Program-made: the position numbers and the translations under genes
Shown: positions 1 to 7,653 of the stretch, in pieces
Layout: the number at the start of each line of letters is the position of its first letter
Numbering within the stretch: position 1 is the stretch's first letter
From: Fidelibacterota bacterium
Lineage (GTDB): Bacteria > Marinisomatota > Marinisomatia > Marinisomatales > TCS55
DNA: 7,653 nucleotides
Assembly (NCBI GenBank): GCA_002725545.1
Contig: PBPW01000117.1
Span: forward strand, 1 to 7,653
Direction: 5' to 3'
The notes under the pieces: model-generated
Database searches by the model: none
The model's input: only the letters and a program-made list of their open reading frames with translations
What the model was told of the DNA's origin: nothing

Positions 1-573
1 GAAAGAATTGAAGTTTTAGAATTATACAGAGATCTTGAGAGAATGAAGCAGATGGAGATAGTTGTGCAAAAAGCATTAGGTATGGATTTAGGAGAAAGCG
101 ACTCTACTGATTCAGGATTATCTAAAATGATGGATGATTACCCGATTAAATTAACTTACCTTGATAATGTACCATCTCTACTACCAGCTGCTGGCGTTTT
201 GACTCAAGATATGATTGTTTCCAATGAAGAGGATATCCGTGAGCATTATGGAGTTGATATTGCTGTTCCGCAAGGCGAACCTGTTATGGCATCAGCTTCT
301 GGTCAAGTTATATTTTCTGGATGGACAACAGAGCTTGGGAATTTGGTAATTATTTATCATGGTAATGAATTTTTTACCTATTACGGTCATAATGAATTAA
401 TTTTAGTAAAACCTTATGAGAAAGTTAAGCGCGGTGATGTAATTTCAACCTCAGGAAATTCAGGAATAAGCTCTGGACCTCATCTGCATTTTGAAATTTG
501 GAAAGATGGGGAACCTGTAGATCCTTTATTGTATTTTCCGGAGCTGAATAAATCAAATATTAGTGTAAAATAA
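1..573 (+). CDS. M23 family metallopeptidase (LytM-type peptidoglycan endopeptidase), 5' end missing
   Basis: Zn-dependent endopeptidase expected to cut peptide cross-links of peptidoglycan in the periplasm. The frame is open from base 1 with no stop, so the true start lies outside the window; the first in-frame ATG is at 43 but is probably internal. Counting from that Met, the C-terminal half is a full LytM/peptidase_M23 domain (about residues 65-165). It has the HxxxD zinc motif (H68, D72; nt 244-258), the YYGH histidine (H116; nt 388-390) and the HLHFE motif (H147, H149; nt 481-489). All expected zinc and catalytic residues are therefore present. The visible N-terminal part (ERIEVLELYRDLER, then a polar linker) looks like the end of a coiled coil, common in M23 proteins with an N-terminal membrane anchor. 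The bactofilin start follows the stop by 3 bases, suggesting co-translation and a shared role in cell shape, as for Csd1/CcmA of Helicobacter. Family assignment is secure; the role in shape is inference. Confidence 0.93.
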   Translation, partial: ERIEVLELYRDLERMKQMEIVVQKALGMDLGESDSTDSGLSKMMDDYPIKLTYLDNVPSLLPAAGVLTQDMIVSNEEDIREHYGVDIAVPQGEPVMASASGQVIFSGWTTELGNLVIIYHGNEFFTYYGHNELILVKPYEKVKRGDVISTSGNSGISSGPHLHFEIWKDGEPVDPLLYFPELNKSNISVK

Positions 574-576
574 ATT

Positions 577-939
577 ATGGCAAAAAACGATTATAAAGAT
601 GTACATACAATGATTGGCACCGATGCTGTTATCCAAGGCAATATTACTTGTCAAGGTGGTGTTGCTGTCTATGGAAAAGTCTTTGGGGATGTAATTTCTG
701 AGGGCCCAGTTCGAATTGCTCGCGGAGGAGAAGTTCATGGAAATGTTCAAGCAAATGATTCTCAAATAGGTGGCATGGTTGATGGAAATGTTCGAGTAGA
801 AAATAGGGCAGTTTTGGGAGCTGAGTGCAATCTCAAAGGAGATCTTATTTATAGAACCCTTGTAATTGAGGAAGGCGCACAATTCCAAGGACACTGCGTA
901 ATGGTTGATAATGAGAAGCCAGCTAATGAAGATAGTTAA
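577..939 (+). CDS. Bactofilin (polymer-forming cytoskeletal protein, DUF583 family)
   Basis: Small cytoskeletal protein of 120 residues that should self-assemble into filaments and recruit cell-wall enzymes to local sites. After a short polar N-terminus (about 12 residues) nearly the whole protein is the bactofilin right-handed beta-helix. Repeats of about 17-20 residues with alternating hydrophobic positions and turn glycines are visible: IGTDAVIQGNI, VAVYGKVFGDV, VRIARGGEVHGNV, VENRAVLGAEC. The typical closing coil is LVIEEGAQFQGHC. A short acidic tail (NEKPANEDS) follows. There is no signal peptide or membrane segment, so it is cytoplasmic and may reach the membrane through partners. Length is normal for compact bactofilins. 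The ATG lies 3 bases after the M23 peptidase stop and has no Shine-Dalgarno, consistent with translational coupling. The stop codon sits in the loop of an inverted repeat (929-954). CcmA would be the Helicobacter/Proteus counterpart, but I do not assign the symbol. Confidence 0.93.
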   Translation: MAKNDYKDVHTMIGTDAVIQGNITCQGGVAVYGKVFGDVISEGPVRIARGGEVHGNVQANDSQIGGMVDGNVRVENRAVLGAECNLKGDLIYRTLVIEEGAQFQGHCVMVDNEKPANEDS

Positions 940-954
940 TAGATAGACTATCTT
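929..954 (+). promoter_or_regulatory. 8-bp inverted repeat at the bactofilin/atpZ junction (possible RNA hairpin)
   Basis: AAGATAGT (929-936) is perfectly complementary to ACTATCTT (947-954), with a 10-base loop that contains the bactofilin stop. It is followed by ATTTT and then the atpZ ATG at 960. The stem is AT-rich, with only two G-C pairs, and the downstream tract is not a clean T run. It could be a weak terminator or attenuator, an RNA processing site, or chance. It ends 5 bases before the atpZ start, so if folded it would hinder initiation there. Confidence 0.3.
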
Positions 955-959
955 ATTTT

Positions 960-1202
960 ATGTCAAAAAAAGATGATGATTTCATTCAAAAAACTCTGAA
1001 TGAATTTCAACGCTTCTTAAAATTATCCGCTCCAGCAGCAAGCGCTTCAAATACTCTTTTAGGGGGTATTATAAGTTTATCGCTAATTGGCTATGTCATT
1101 GATATAAATTCTGATACCTATCCAACTTTTTTTATTATTGGGCTTTTATTTGGATTGATTGTTGGCCTTTATCAATTGTACAAATTCATAAATAAAAAAT
1201 GA
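960..1202 (+). CDS. atpZ: AtpZ/AtpI-family small membrane protein (F1Fo gene 1 type)
   Basis: 80-residue inner-membrane protein of the AtpZ family found at the head of many atp operons. It has a charged N-terminus (MSKKDDDF), then an amphipathic stretch and two membrane helices at about residues 28-48 and 55-76. Family marks visible are the glycine-rich first helix (G35, G36, G44) ending in the YVID turn (D48), Pro55 starting helix 2, and the G61/G65/G69 glycine ladder. Relatives have been proposed to help assemble the c-ring together with AtpI or to supply divalent cations to the synthase; nothing in the sequence decides between these. The ATG has no Shine-Dalgarno and lies just after an inverted repeat. 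The 3' end overlaps the next gene by 4 bases (ATGA), so the two are translationally coupled. Confidence 0.82.
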   Translation: MSKKDDDFIQKTLNEFQRFLKLSAPAASASNTLLGGIISLSLIGYVIDINSDTYPTFFIIGLLFGLIVGLYQLYKFINKK

Positions 1203-1564
1203 AACAGTTGCCAAATTTTATTTTGCTCGCAGTCTCAATTATAATCATTGGCTTTACTGTGTACCCAAATAATAAAATTGAAATTGCTGTGGGAACCCTA
1301 ACACCATTTACTGTTGCCTTGATTGAAACTTATTTACTATTAAAGACTAGCCAAATCAATGCTCTTTCTACTACAAGAATTTTAATGATCGGGTTCGTTT
1401 TGAAGATGATATTTTTTGCCCCCTTTTTATTAGCCCTTATTCACTTTTATGCTTTTAACACTCACTCATTTGTGTTTAGCTTTTTAGGTTCTTTTATAGC
1501 GTTTCATACGTTGGAAGCAATGTTTATAAATTCACTTTTTAACCATAAACAAAAAAAGTATTAA
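1199..1564 (+). CDS. Divergent AtpI-like four-helix membrane protein
   Basis: 121-residue very hydrophobic protein with about four membrane helices (residues 5-22, 28-48, 60-86, 89-112) and a basic C-terminus (NHKQKKY). Size, topology and position between atpZ and atpB match AtpI (ATP synthase protein I), which assists c-ring assembly in several bacteria and may pass ions. A Lys buried in the third helix (K69, in GFVLKM) resembles the conserved Lys of AtpI, and a polar FHTLEA segment lies in the fourth helix. Sequence identity to any AtpI I can recall is weak, so the call rests mainly on context and topology. The start overlaps the atpZ stop by 4 bases, and its TAA shares one base with the atpB ATG (TAATG), placing it firmly in the operon. 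An unrelated small membrane protein remains possible. Confidence 0.6.
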   Translation: MKQLPNFILLAVSIIIIGFTVYPNNKIEIAVGTLTPFTVALIETYLLLKTSQINALSTTRILMIGFVLKMIFFAPFLLALIHFYAFNTHSFVFSFLGSFIAFHTLEAMFINSLFNHKQKKY

Positions 1565-2472
1565 TGATTTTAGGCGGTGAAAAGTCAACCGATCAAAGTG
1601 TAACACAACAAGTTGCTGATTATATCATTGGTCACGTTTCCAATTCTGACCAAGCGCACCCCATTTTACAATTACCTAGTATTTTTGGAATAGATATGTC
1701 TGTAACAAAGCATGTAATGATGTTATGGATTGTAGCAATAGTGGTTTCTTTATCTATCATAGTTCCTATTCGAAAATTTTTACGACAAACAACGTATAAT
1801 CCATCTACGGCTTCAAGTGCTATTGAGGCCATTGTACAGTTTATTAGAGATTCCATCGTGGCTCCAAATGTTGGCCCAAAATGGGTTAATACCTGGACCC
1901 CTCTAATTCTCACTTTCTTCTTCTTTATTCTTTTTGCAAATGGTATCGGTATGATTCCAATTTTTGATTTTTTGGGTGTAACAAATAAATTTGTACATTC
2001 TAATTTTATTGATAGCCTAACCCATGGTGGAGCAACAGCTACGGGCAATTTCCATGTTACTGCCGCGCTTGCGTCCATTACTTTTTTTGCAATAATTATC
2101 GCTGGATCGAGAGCGCATGGCTTTATTAATCACTGGAAAAATCTTGTGCCGCATGGACTAGCTTGGCCAGTATATATTATTTTAATACCCATTGAGCTAA
2201 TGGGTATGATCGTTAAGCCTTTTGCCTTAACGATGCGATTAGCTGCAAATATGACGGGTGGACACATTGCTATTTTAGCACTTTTATCACTCATGGCTAT
2301 TTTTGCTGACAAATTTCAATCGACTGTAGCTGGAATTGGCGCTGCCTTAATATCGGTACCAATGGCTACAGCAATTTCTGGACTTGAAATAATCGTTGTT
2401 CTGGTGCAAGCATATGTTTTCACATTGCTCACTGCAGTATTTATTGGAATGGCGATTAATGTTCATCATTAA
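1564..2472 (+). CDS. atpB: ATP synthase Fo subunit a
   Basis: Membrane stator subunit that provides the two proton half-channels next to the c-ring. It has 302 residues, longer than E. coli (271), because of a longer N-terminus and an insert between helices 2 and 3 (about residues 134-165, with GGATATGN). Such an insert is typical of FCB-group and some other bacterial a subunits. The essential arginine is R225 in TMRLAANM (E. coli R210), with N229 matching N214. The channel positions read H234 (E. coli E219), E275 (H245) and Q282 (Q252), a swapped His/Glu pair as in mitochondria. Hydrophobic helices lie at about 50-68, 113-133, 166-182, 200-222, 232-248 and 258-298, the last being the long channel helices. 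The protein ends NVHH. A later Met (residue 45) would remove the conserved pre-helix region, so the start at 1564 is preferred; it overlaps the previous stop by one base and has no Shine-Dalgarno. Confidence 0.97.
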   Translation: MILGGEKSTDQSVTQQVADYIIGHVSNSDQAHPILQLPSIFGIDMSVTKHVMMLWIVAIVVSLSIIVPIRKFLRQTTYNPSTASSAIEAIVQFIRDSIVAPNVGPKWVNTWTPLILTFFFFILFANGIGMIPIFDFLGVTNKFVHSNFIDSLTHGGATATGNFHVTAALASITFFAIIIAGSRAHGFINHWKNLVPHGLAWPVYIILIPIELMGMIVKPFALTMRLAANMTGGHIAILALLSLMAIFADKFQSTVAGIGAALISVPMATAISGLEIIVVLVQAYVFTLLTAVFIGMAINVHH

Positions 2473-2478
2473 ACAAAT

Positions 2479-2483
2479 AAGGA
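2479..2483 (+). promoter_or_regulatory. Shine-Dalgarno for atpE
   Basis: AAGGA with 9 bases before the atpE ATG at 2493. It lies in the 20-base gap after atpB and is the first clear ribosome-binding site in the operon, matching the need for many c subunits per complex. Confidence 0.6.
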
Positions 2484-2492
2484 AACAATAAT

Positions 2493-2708
2493 ATGGAACC
2501 TACAACATTTCTCCCAATTGGACTTGGCCTGATTGTCATTGGCGCTGCTATGGGTATTGGAAAATTTGCATCTGCTGCCGCAGAAAGCATTGCGCGTCAG
2601 CCTGAAGCCGCTGATAAGATTACTGGCGCTGTAAATTTACCCCTTTTCTTGCTTGAAGGTGTTGCTATCTTAGCAGAAGTATTCGCCTTCTTGATGCTTG
2701 TTCTTTAA
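2493..2708 (+). CDS. atpE: ATP synthase Fo subunit c (proteolipid)
   Basis: 71-residue hairpin of two membrane helices (about 6-33 and 47-71) that oligomerises into the rotor c-ring and carries protons. The polar loop is ARQPEA (R35, Q36, P37), which contacts gamma/epsilon. The ion-binding carboxylate is E55 in LLEGVAI, exactly 20 residues after the loop Arg as in E. coli (R41 to D61). The usual Na+ ligands are absent: Ile22 stands at the position of Gln32 of Ilyobacter c, and Gly56 follows the Glu instead of Ser/Thr. H+ coupling is therefore expected. Helix 1 has a short glycine motif (MGIGKFASAAAES) with Lys24 inside it. A basic residue here resembles the GIGKIGGSA or GIGRIGGSA forms of Bacteroidota and Chlorobi, although the following IGGSA is replaced by FASAA. 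The protein is at the short end of the family range. It has a good ribosome-binding site. Confidence 0.97.
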   Translation: MEPTTFLPIGLGLIVIGAAMGIGKFASAAAESIARQPEAADKITGAVNLPLFLLEGVAILAEVFAFLMLVL

Positions 2709-2731
2709 GATCATAAATAAAGCAAATTCAT

Positions 2732-2735
2732 AGGA
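2732..2735 (+). promoter_or_regulatory. Shine-Dalgarno for atpF
   Basis: AGGA with 7 bases before the atpF ATG at 2743. It supports that start, which gives an N-terminal extension of about 23 residues ahead of the membrane helix. Confidence 0.55.
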
Positions 2736-2742
2736 AAATAAA

Positions 2743-3288
2743 ATGAATTTCTTAGTTATAGCTATTTTTGCAGGCGATAGTGGAGGGAAAAACCTATTAA
2801 CTCAAGTAACGCCAGGATTATATATATGGACAATAATTACATTTTTATTGCTTTTTTATGTCCTTGCTAAGTTTGCTTGGAAGCCCCTATTAAAAATGCT
2901 AGAAGAAAGAGAAAGTTTGATTAAGAGTTCTCTAGATGATGCCGAAAAAGCTCGTCAAGAATTAGAGAAACTTAGTTCAGAGTCTGAGGCAATAATTTCC
3001 AAAGCCCGATCTGACGCTCAATCAATTCTTTCTGATGGAAAAGCAGCTGCTGAAAAAATCAAAGAAGATACGATTTCAAAAGCAAAAGATGAGGCAGATA
3101 AAATTAGAAAAGATGCACAACATCAAATCCAAGTTGAAAAGGATCGGGCAATTACTGATATTAAAAAAGAAGTTGTCGATTTATCAATTTCAGTAGCTGA
3201 GAAACTAATAAACAAAAATATCAGTGAACAAGATAACAGTTCACTAATAGAACAATCCTTGAAAAAAATCAAAAAATATGAAGCTTGA
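2743..3288 (+). CDS. atpF: ATP synthase Fo subunit b
   Basis: Peripheral-stalk subunit: a membrane anchor plus a long dimerising coiled coil that holds the F1 head against rotation. It has 181 residues. After a hydrophobic N-terminus (MNFLVIAIFAG) and a short polar segment comes the membrane helix, about residues 25-44. The classic exit motif KFAWKPLLKMLEERE follows at about 43-57. Residues 55-150 are highly charged, with heptad-like Ala/Lys/Glu repeats (tether and dimerisation domains). The C-terminus (VVDLSISVAEKLINKNI) is the typical delta-binding end. Only one b-type gene is present, so a homodimer is expected, unlike the b/b' pairs of phototrophs. The TPGLYIWTIITF segment matches the NPGLxxWT form of FCB-group b subunits. 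The gene ends in TGA and overlaps atpH by 11 bases. Confidence 0.96.
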   Translation: MNFLVIAIFAGDSGGKNLLTQVTPGLYIWTIITFLLLFYVLAKFAWKPLLKMLEERESLIKSSLDDAEKARQELEKLSSESEAIISKARSDAQSILSDGKAAAEKIKEDTISKAKDEADKIRKDAQHQIQVEKDRAITDIKKEVVDLSISVAEKLINKNISEQDNSSLIEQSLKKIKKYEA

Positions 3289-3817
3289 TCAAAAAGCTAA
3301 GCAGTATTCCGAAGCGATGTTTAACGTAGCGATTGAATCACAATCTGAGATTGATATTAAAGATTCACTTATTAATGTTTGCAATGCCATAAGAAACTCT
3401 GCTGAATTCAGATCATTTTTACTTTCAAAAAGAGTATCTAACGCTGATAAGGCTAAGGCAGCAAAGGAAGTATTTGGAAATAGTTGCCATGAAATTGTTA
3501 GCGAATTTATTGCTGTTTGCGAAGGAGATAATCTTGTAAAGATTATACCGTTAGTGAGTAAGCACTACAGTCTTATGCTCGCAGATAAGAAAAATATTGT
3601 AAGTGTTACAGCTGATGTGACAATTGATTTGTCTGAAGATAGGAAAGTAGAATTGAAAAAATTGCTAGATCAGTCTTTGAAAAAAAATACAGAGATTTCT
3701 TTTAAAGTAAATCCTGATCTGATTGGCGGAATTAGGCTGAGAGTGGGTAATGAGCTTGTGGATGCTTCAATAGGAAATCATTTAAGAAACATGCGTCAGA
3801 AAATGCTAGACGCTTAA
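3278..3817 (+). CDS. atpH: ATP synthase F1 subunit delta (OSCP homologue)
   Basis: Cytoplasmic stator subunit that joins the top of the alpha3beta3 head to subunit b. It has 179 residues, the normal size. The N-terminal helical domain (about 1-105) opens with KAKQYSEAMFNVA, matching the usual YAxALF-type start, and includes the SKRVSNADKAKAAKEVF segment. The C-terminal domain carries the delta signature NPDLIGGIRLRVGNELVDAS (about 145-164), followed by the terminal helix HLRNMRQKM. The start lies inside the end of atpF (11-base overlap) and has no Shine-Dalgarno, so it probably depends on ribosomes finishing atpF. It is less conserved than its F1 neighbours, as is usual for delta. Confidence 0.95.
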   Translation: MKLDQKAKQYSEAMFNVAIESQSEIDIKDSLINVCNAIRNSAEFRSFLLSKRVSNADKAKAAKEVFGNSCHEIVSEFIAVCEGDNLVKIIPLVSKHYSLMLADKKNIVSVTADVTIDLSEDRKVELKKLLDQSLKKNTEISFKVNPDLIGGIRLRVGNELVDASIGNHLRNMRQKMLDA

Positions 3818-3833
3818 TATTTAGAAAGAAACT

Positions 3834-5357
3834 ATGGAAATCAAAACTGATAATATTACCGCATTACTCCAAGAGCAGATTAAAAAGTTTGATTTATCTG
3901 TTGATGTATCTGAGGTTGGTGAAGTAATTGAAATAGGGGATGGTGTTGCCCGCGTTTCGGGTCTTGAAAAAGTTATGAGCTCAGAGCTCGTAGAGCTCCC
4001 AAATGACGTTTACGGCATGGCACTTAATTTGGAAGATGATAACGTTGGTGTGGTTTTATTTGGTGAATCTAGCCATGTTAAAGAAGGTGATCTTGCAAAA
4101 CGAACAGGGAAAGTCGTTGAGGTACCAGTAGGCAGTTCAATGCTTGGCCGTGTTGTTAATCCATTAGGTCAACCCGTTGATGGTAAAGGAGCAATTGAAA
4201 CTAAAGACTTCCTTCCTATTGAAAGAAAAGCATTAGGTGTTATGTCGCGCTCACCAGTTAATCAGCCCTTACAAACAGGTATTAAAGCTGTTGATAGTAT
4301 GATACCAATTGGCCGAGGCCAGAGAGAGTTAATTATTGGAGATCGTCAAACTGGAAAAACTGCGGTAGCAGTTGATGCGATTATAAATCAAAAATATACC
4401 CATGAGACAGATTCTCCAGTTTATTGTATATATGTTGCGATTGGTCAAAAAGCATCAACGGTCGCATCTATTGTTGCTGAACTAGAAGCAAATGGGGCAA
4501 TGGATTATACTACAGTAGTCTCTTCAAGCGCGTCTGATGAAGCGCCTTTACAATATATCGCTCCCTATTCTGGATGTGCGATGGGGGAGCATTTCAGAGA
4601 CAACGGAAAACACGCTCTAATTATTTACGATGATTTATCAAAGCAGGCAGTAGCCTACCGACAGATGTCACTTATTCTTAGAAGGCCCCCTGGAAGAGAG
4701 GCATTTCCGGGAGATGTTTTTTATCTCCATAGCCGATTATTGGAAAGGGCATCAAAGCTTTCTGAAGATCTTGGAGGAGGATCTTTAACTGCTCTACCAA
4801 TTATTGAGACACAAGAAGGGGATGTATCTGCCTATATTCCAACAAACGTGATTTCGATTACTGATGGACAGATTTATTTAGAGAAAAATTTATTTAACTC
4901 TGGTGTTCGACCTGCAATTGATGTTGGCATATCAGTATCTCGCGTAGGTGGTAATGCGCAAATTAAAGCAATGAAAGGTGTTGCTGGTACGTTACGATTG
5001 GACCTTGCACAATACCGCGAACTTGAAGCTTTTGCAAAGTTTGGCTCTGATCTCGATAAAAATACACAAGCACAATTGACTAGAGGTGAGCGCATGGTAG
5101 AGATTCTTAAGCAAGGACAATATGTTCCTATGCCAGTTGAAAAGCAAGTTGCAATAATTTTTGCAGTTTCAAAGGGATATTTGGACTCTGTTCCTGCTGA
5201 TAAGGTAGCTGAATTTGAATCAAGTCTTTTTGATTATTTAGAAGCAAATAACGCTGATGATTTAAAAACGATTATTAAAGAAGGTGTTATTTCAGATAAA
5301 TTAGAAGCTAGTCTTGAAAAAGCTATTTCAGAATTTGCAAACGGTTTTACCGTCTAA
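3834..5357 (+). CDS. atpA: ATP synthase F1 subunit alpha
   Basis: Non-catalytic nucleotide-binding subunit of the alpha3beta3 head. It has 507 residues, full length. The N-terminal delta-contacting helix is residues 1-22, and the beta-barrel is about 25-95 ([16 protein letters not shown]). Walker A is GDRQTGKT (169-176), with Gln172 as usual for alpha. Walker B is [10 protein letters not shown] (261-270; D266, D267). The arginine that reaches the catalytic beta site is R370 in [10 protein letters not shown], inside the ATP synthase alpha/beta signature [10 protein letters not shown] (360-369). The C-terminal helical domain includes [18 protein letters not shown] and ends FANGFTV. The start is 16 bases after atpH, with a weak purine-rich AGAAAG (3823-3828) as the only ribosome-binding candidate. 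No damage or insertions are seen. Confidence 0.98.
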   Translation: MEIKTDNITALLQEQIKKFDLSVDVSEVGEVIEIGDGVARVSGLEKVMSSELVELPNDVYGMALNLEDDNVGVVLFGESSHVKEGDLAKRTGKVVEVPVGSSMLGRVVNPLGQPVDGKGAIETKDFLPIERKALGVMSRSPVNQPLQTGIKAVDSMIPIGRGQRELIIGDRQTGKTAVAVDAIINQKYTHETDSPVYCIYVAIGQKASTVASIVAELEANGAMDYTTVVSSSASDEAPLQYIAPYSGCAMGEHFRDNGKHALIIYDDLSKQAVAYRQMSLILRRPPGREAFPGDVFYLHSRLLERASKLSEDLGGGSLTALPIIETQEGDVSAYIPTNVISITDGQIYLEKNLFNSGVRPAIDVGISVSRVGGNAQIKAMKGVAGTLRLDLAQYRELEAFAKFGSDLDKNTQAQLTRGERMVEILKQGQYVPMPVEKQVAIIFAVSKGYLDSVPADKVAEFESSLFDYLEANNADDLKTIIKEGVISDKLEASLEKAISEFANGFTV

Positions 5358-5360
5358 ATA

Positions 5361-6213
5361 ATGGCCAACCTTAAGGATATTCGCGACCGTATTAAGTCGG
5401 TCAAAAGCATTCAAAAAGTTACCAAAGCAATGAAAATGGTTGCGGCTGCAAAAATGCGAAGAGCTCAGGAAAATATGGAAAAAGCTCGCCCCTACAATCA
5501 TCGCTTAGTTGAAATTATTCAACATTTACTGCCATCCGTAGAACGAGATATGTTGCCATTATTAGAGGTTAGAGATGTAAAAAGAGTGTCTTACGTCGTT
5601 GTGACCTCTGATAGGGGGCTAGCCGGATCATTTAACACTAGCATTTTAAGAAAAGCGCATAATGATATTGATGACTTTGGTAAAGAAAATGTAGATATTT
5701 TTTGTATTGGTAAAAAAGCCAATGATTATTTTAAATCTAGAAAATATAATATAGTTGGTTCATATTTTGATTTTTGGAATGAGCTAAATTTTAATCAATC
5801 TATGAAAATTGGCAGTACAATAATCAATCATTTCTTAGATCAATCAGTTGATGAAATTCGAGTTGTTTTTAATGAATTTGTAAATGTTGCAACCCAGGCA
5901 GTTATTACGGAAAAGTTGTTACCAATTGAATTGGATGAAGATGAACTAACCAACATTGATTATCTTTATGAACCATCTAAGAAGAAAATTGTCAAATCAT
6001 TGATTCCACGCTACTTAAATGCTCAAGTATGGAAATATTTATTGGAATCGTACGCCAGCGAGCAAGCTGCAAGGATGATTGCTATGGAAAATGCGACTAG
6101 CAACTCTGAAGATATGATAAAAAGTTTAACATTAGAATTTAACAAAGCACGTCAAGCTGCCATAACAACAGAAATGTTAGAGATTGTTAGTGGAGCTGAG
6201 GCGCTAAAAGAAT

Positions 6214-6215
<2 letters not shown>
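5361..6215 (+). CDS. atpG: ATP synthase F1 subunit gamma
   Basis: Central rotor shaft that couples c-ring rotation to the conformational changes of the beta subunits. It has 284 residues, normal for bacteria. The N-terminal coiled-coil helix begins LKDIRDRIKSVKSIQKVTKA and continues MKMVAAAKMRRAQ. The Rossmann-like middle domain includes the conserved TSDRGLAGSFN (about 83-93). The C-terminal helix contains the EQAARMIAMENAT segment and the gamma signature ITTEMLEIVSGAEA near the end. There is no redox-regulatory cysteine insert of the chloroplast kind. It starts 3 bases after the atpA stop with no Shine-Dalgarno, pointing to translational coupling and lower output than alpha and beta, as the 1:3 stoichiometry requires. 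Confidence 0.97.
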
Positions 6216-7631
<1,416 letters not shown>

Positions 7632-7633
7632 TT

Positions 7634-7653
7634 TTGATTAATAAAACATTTCA
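7634..7653 (+). CDS. atpC: Probable ATP synthase F1 subunit epsilon, first codons only
   Basis: A TTG at 7634, 2 bases after the atpD stop, opens a frame that runs off the right edge and reads (M)INKTF plus an incomplete codon beginning CA (His or Gln). This resembles the common N-terminus of epsilon subunits (M-x-KTFHLEIVTP type), and atpC follows atpD in nearly all F-type operons. A GAGGT ribosome-binding site stands at proper spacing, and no ATG or GTG in this frame precedes the KTF codons. Only six codons are visible, so the call rests on context. Epsilon would be the rotor-foot subunit that inhibits ATP hydrolysis. Confidence 0.6.

Noticed and set aside
43..45. ATG at 43 as the true start of the M23 peptidase
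   Set aside because: The frame stays open upstream to base 1 with coiled-coil-like residues, no signal peptide or anchor follows this Met, and no ribosome site precedes it.
553..894. Minus-strand open frame of about 113 codons across the bactofilin gene
   Set aside because: It lies wholly opposite a well-supported bactofilin, its translation shows no recognisable domain, and no ribosome site or partner gene is evident.
1696..1698. Shorter atpB start at the ATG for residue 45
   Set aside because: The preceding residues (HPILQLPSIFGI) resemble the conserved region before helix 1 of FCB-type a subunits, and the 1564 start overlaps the previous stop as expected in this operon.
1632..2312. Minus-strand open frames opposite atpB (1632-2078 and 2130-2312)
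   Set aside because: They are opposite conserved atpB codons and their translations look like antisense of membrane helices. A third such frame, opposite atpA at 4874-5095, is rejected for the same reason.
2493..2708. Na+-coupled ATP synthase
   Set aside because: The c subunit lacks the Gln in helix 1 and the Ser/Thr after the key Glu that form the Na+ site; Ile22 and Gly56 occupy those positions.

Overview
This window carries an almost complete F-type H+-translocating ATP synthase operon. It is preceded by a two-gene module for cell envelope shape: an M23 peptidase and a bactofilin. All genes are on the + strand and packed with gaps of 0-34 bases or short overlaps. The DNA is AT-rich and uses the standard code (TGA is a genuine stop in two genes, TGG encodes Trp).

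Layout: (1) 1-573, the 3' part of an M23 metallopeptidase gene whose frame is open at the left edge; (2) 577-939, a bactofilin; (3) 960-1564, two small membrane proteins, AtpZ-like and a divergent AtpI-like protein; (4) 1564-3288, the Fo genes atpB, atpE and atpF; (5) 3278-7631, atpH and the F1 genes atpA, atpG and atpD; (6) from 7634, the first codons of a probable atpC that runs off the right edge. No stretch over 40 bases lacks a gene, and I see no RNA genes, mobile elements, CRISPR arrays or strong promoters.

How it works together: AtpZ and AtpI are membrane assembly or ion-supply factors. AtpB (a), AtpE (c) and AtpF (b) form the proton-conducting Fo motor and stator. AtpH (delta) links the stator to the alpha3beta3 head (AtpA, AtpD), and AtpG (gamma), with AtpC (epsilon), forms the central rotor. 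All catalytic and proton-path residues I could locate are present, so the enzyme looks functional. The M23 peptidase and bactofilin form a recognised shape-determination pair (compare Csd1/CcmA of Helicobacter). Their place ahead of atp genes is most likely conserved synteny rather than a shared function.

Organism: the subunit a TM2-TM3 insert containing a GGATATGN motif, the Lys in the c-subunit glycine helix, the b-subunit N-terminus and the bactofilin-AtpZ-AtpI-atpB context all recall the FCB (Fibrobacterota-Chlorobi-Bacteroidota) group. atpD stays with atpBEFHAG, unlike the split operons usual in Bacteroidota. A low-GC, uncultured FCB relative such as Marinimicrobia (SAR406) or an Ignavibacteria-like lineage is a reasonable guess, but it is inference only. 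I did not find a convincing undescribed system. The points most worth a second look are the swapped His/Glu pair in subunit a, the hairpin at the bactofilin/atpZ junction, the divergent AtpI, and uneven ribosome-binding-site strength along the operon.
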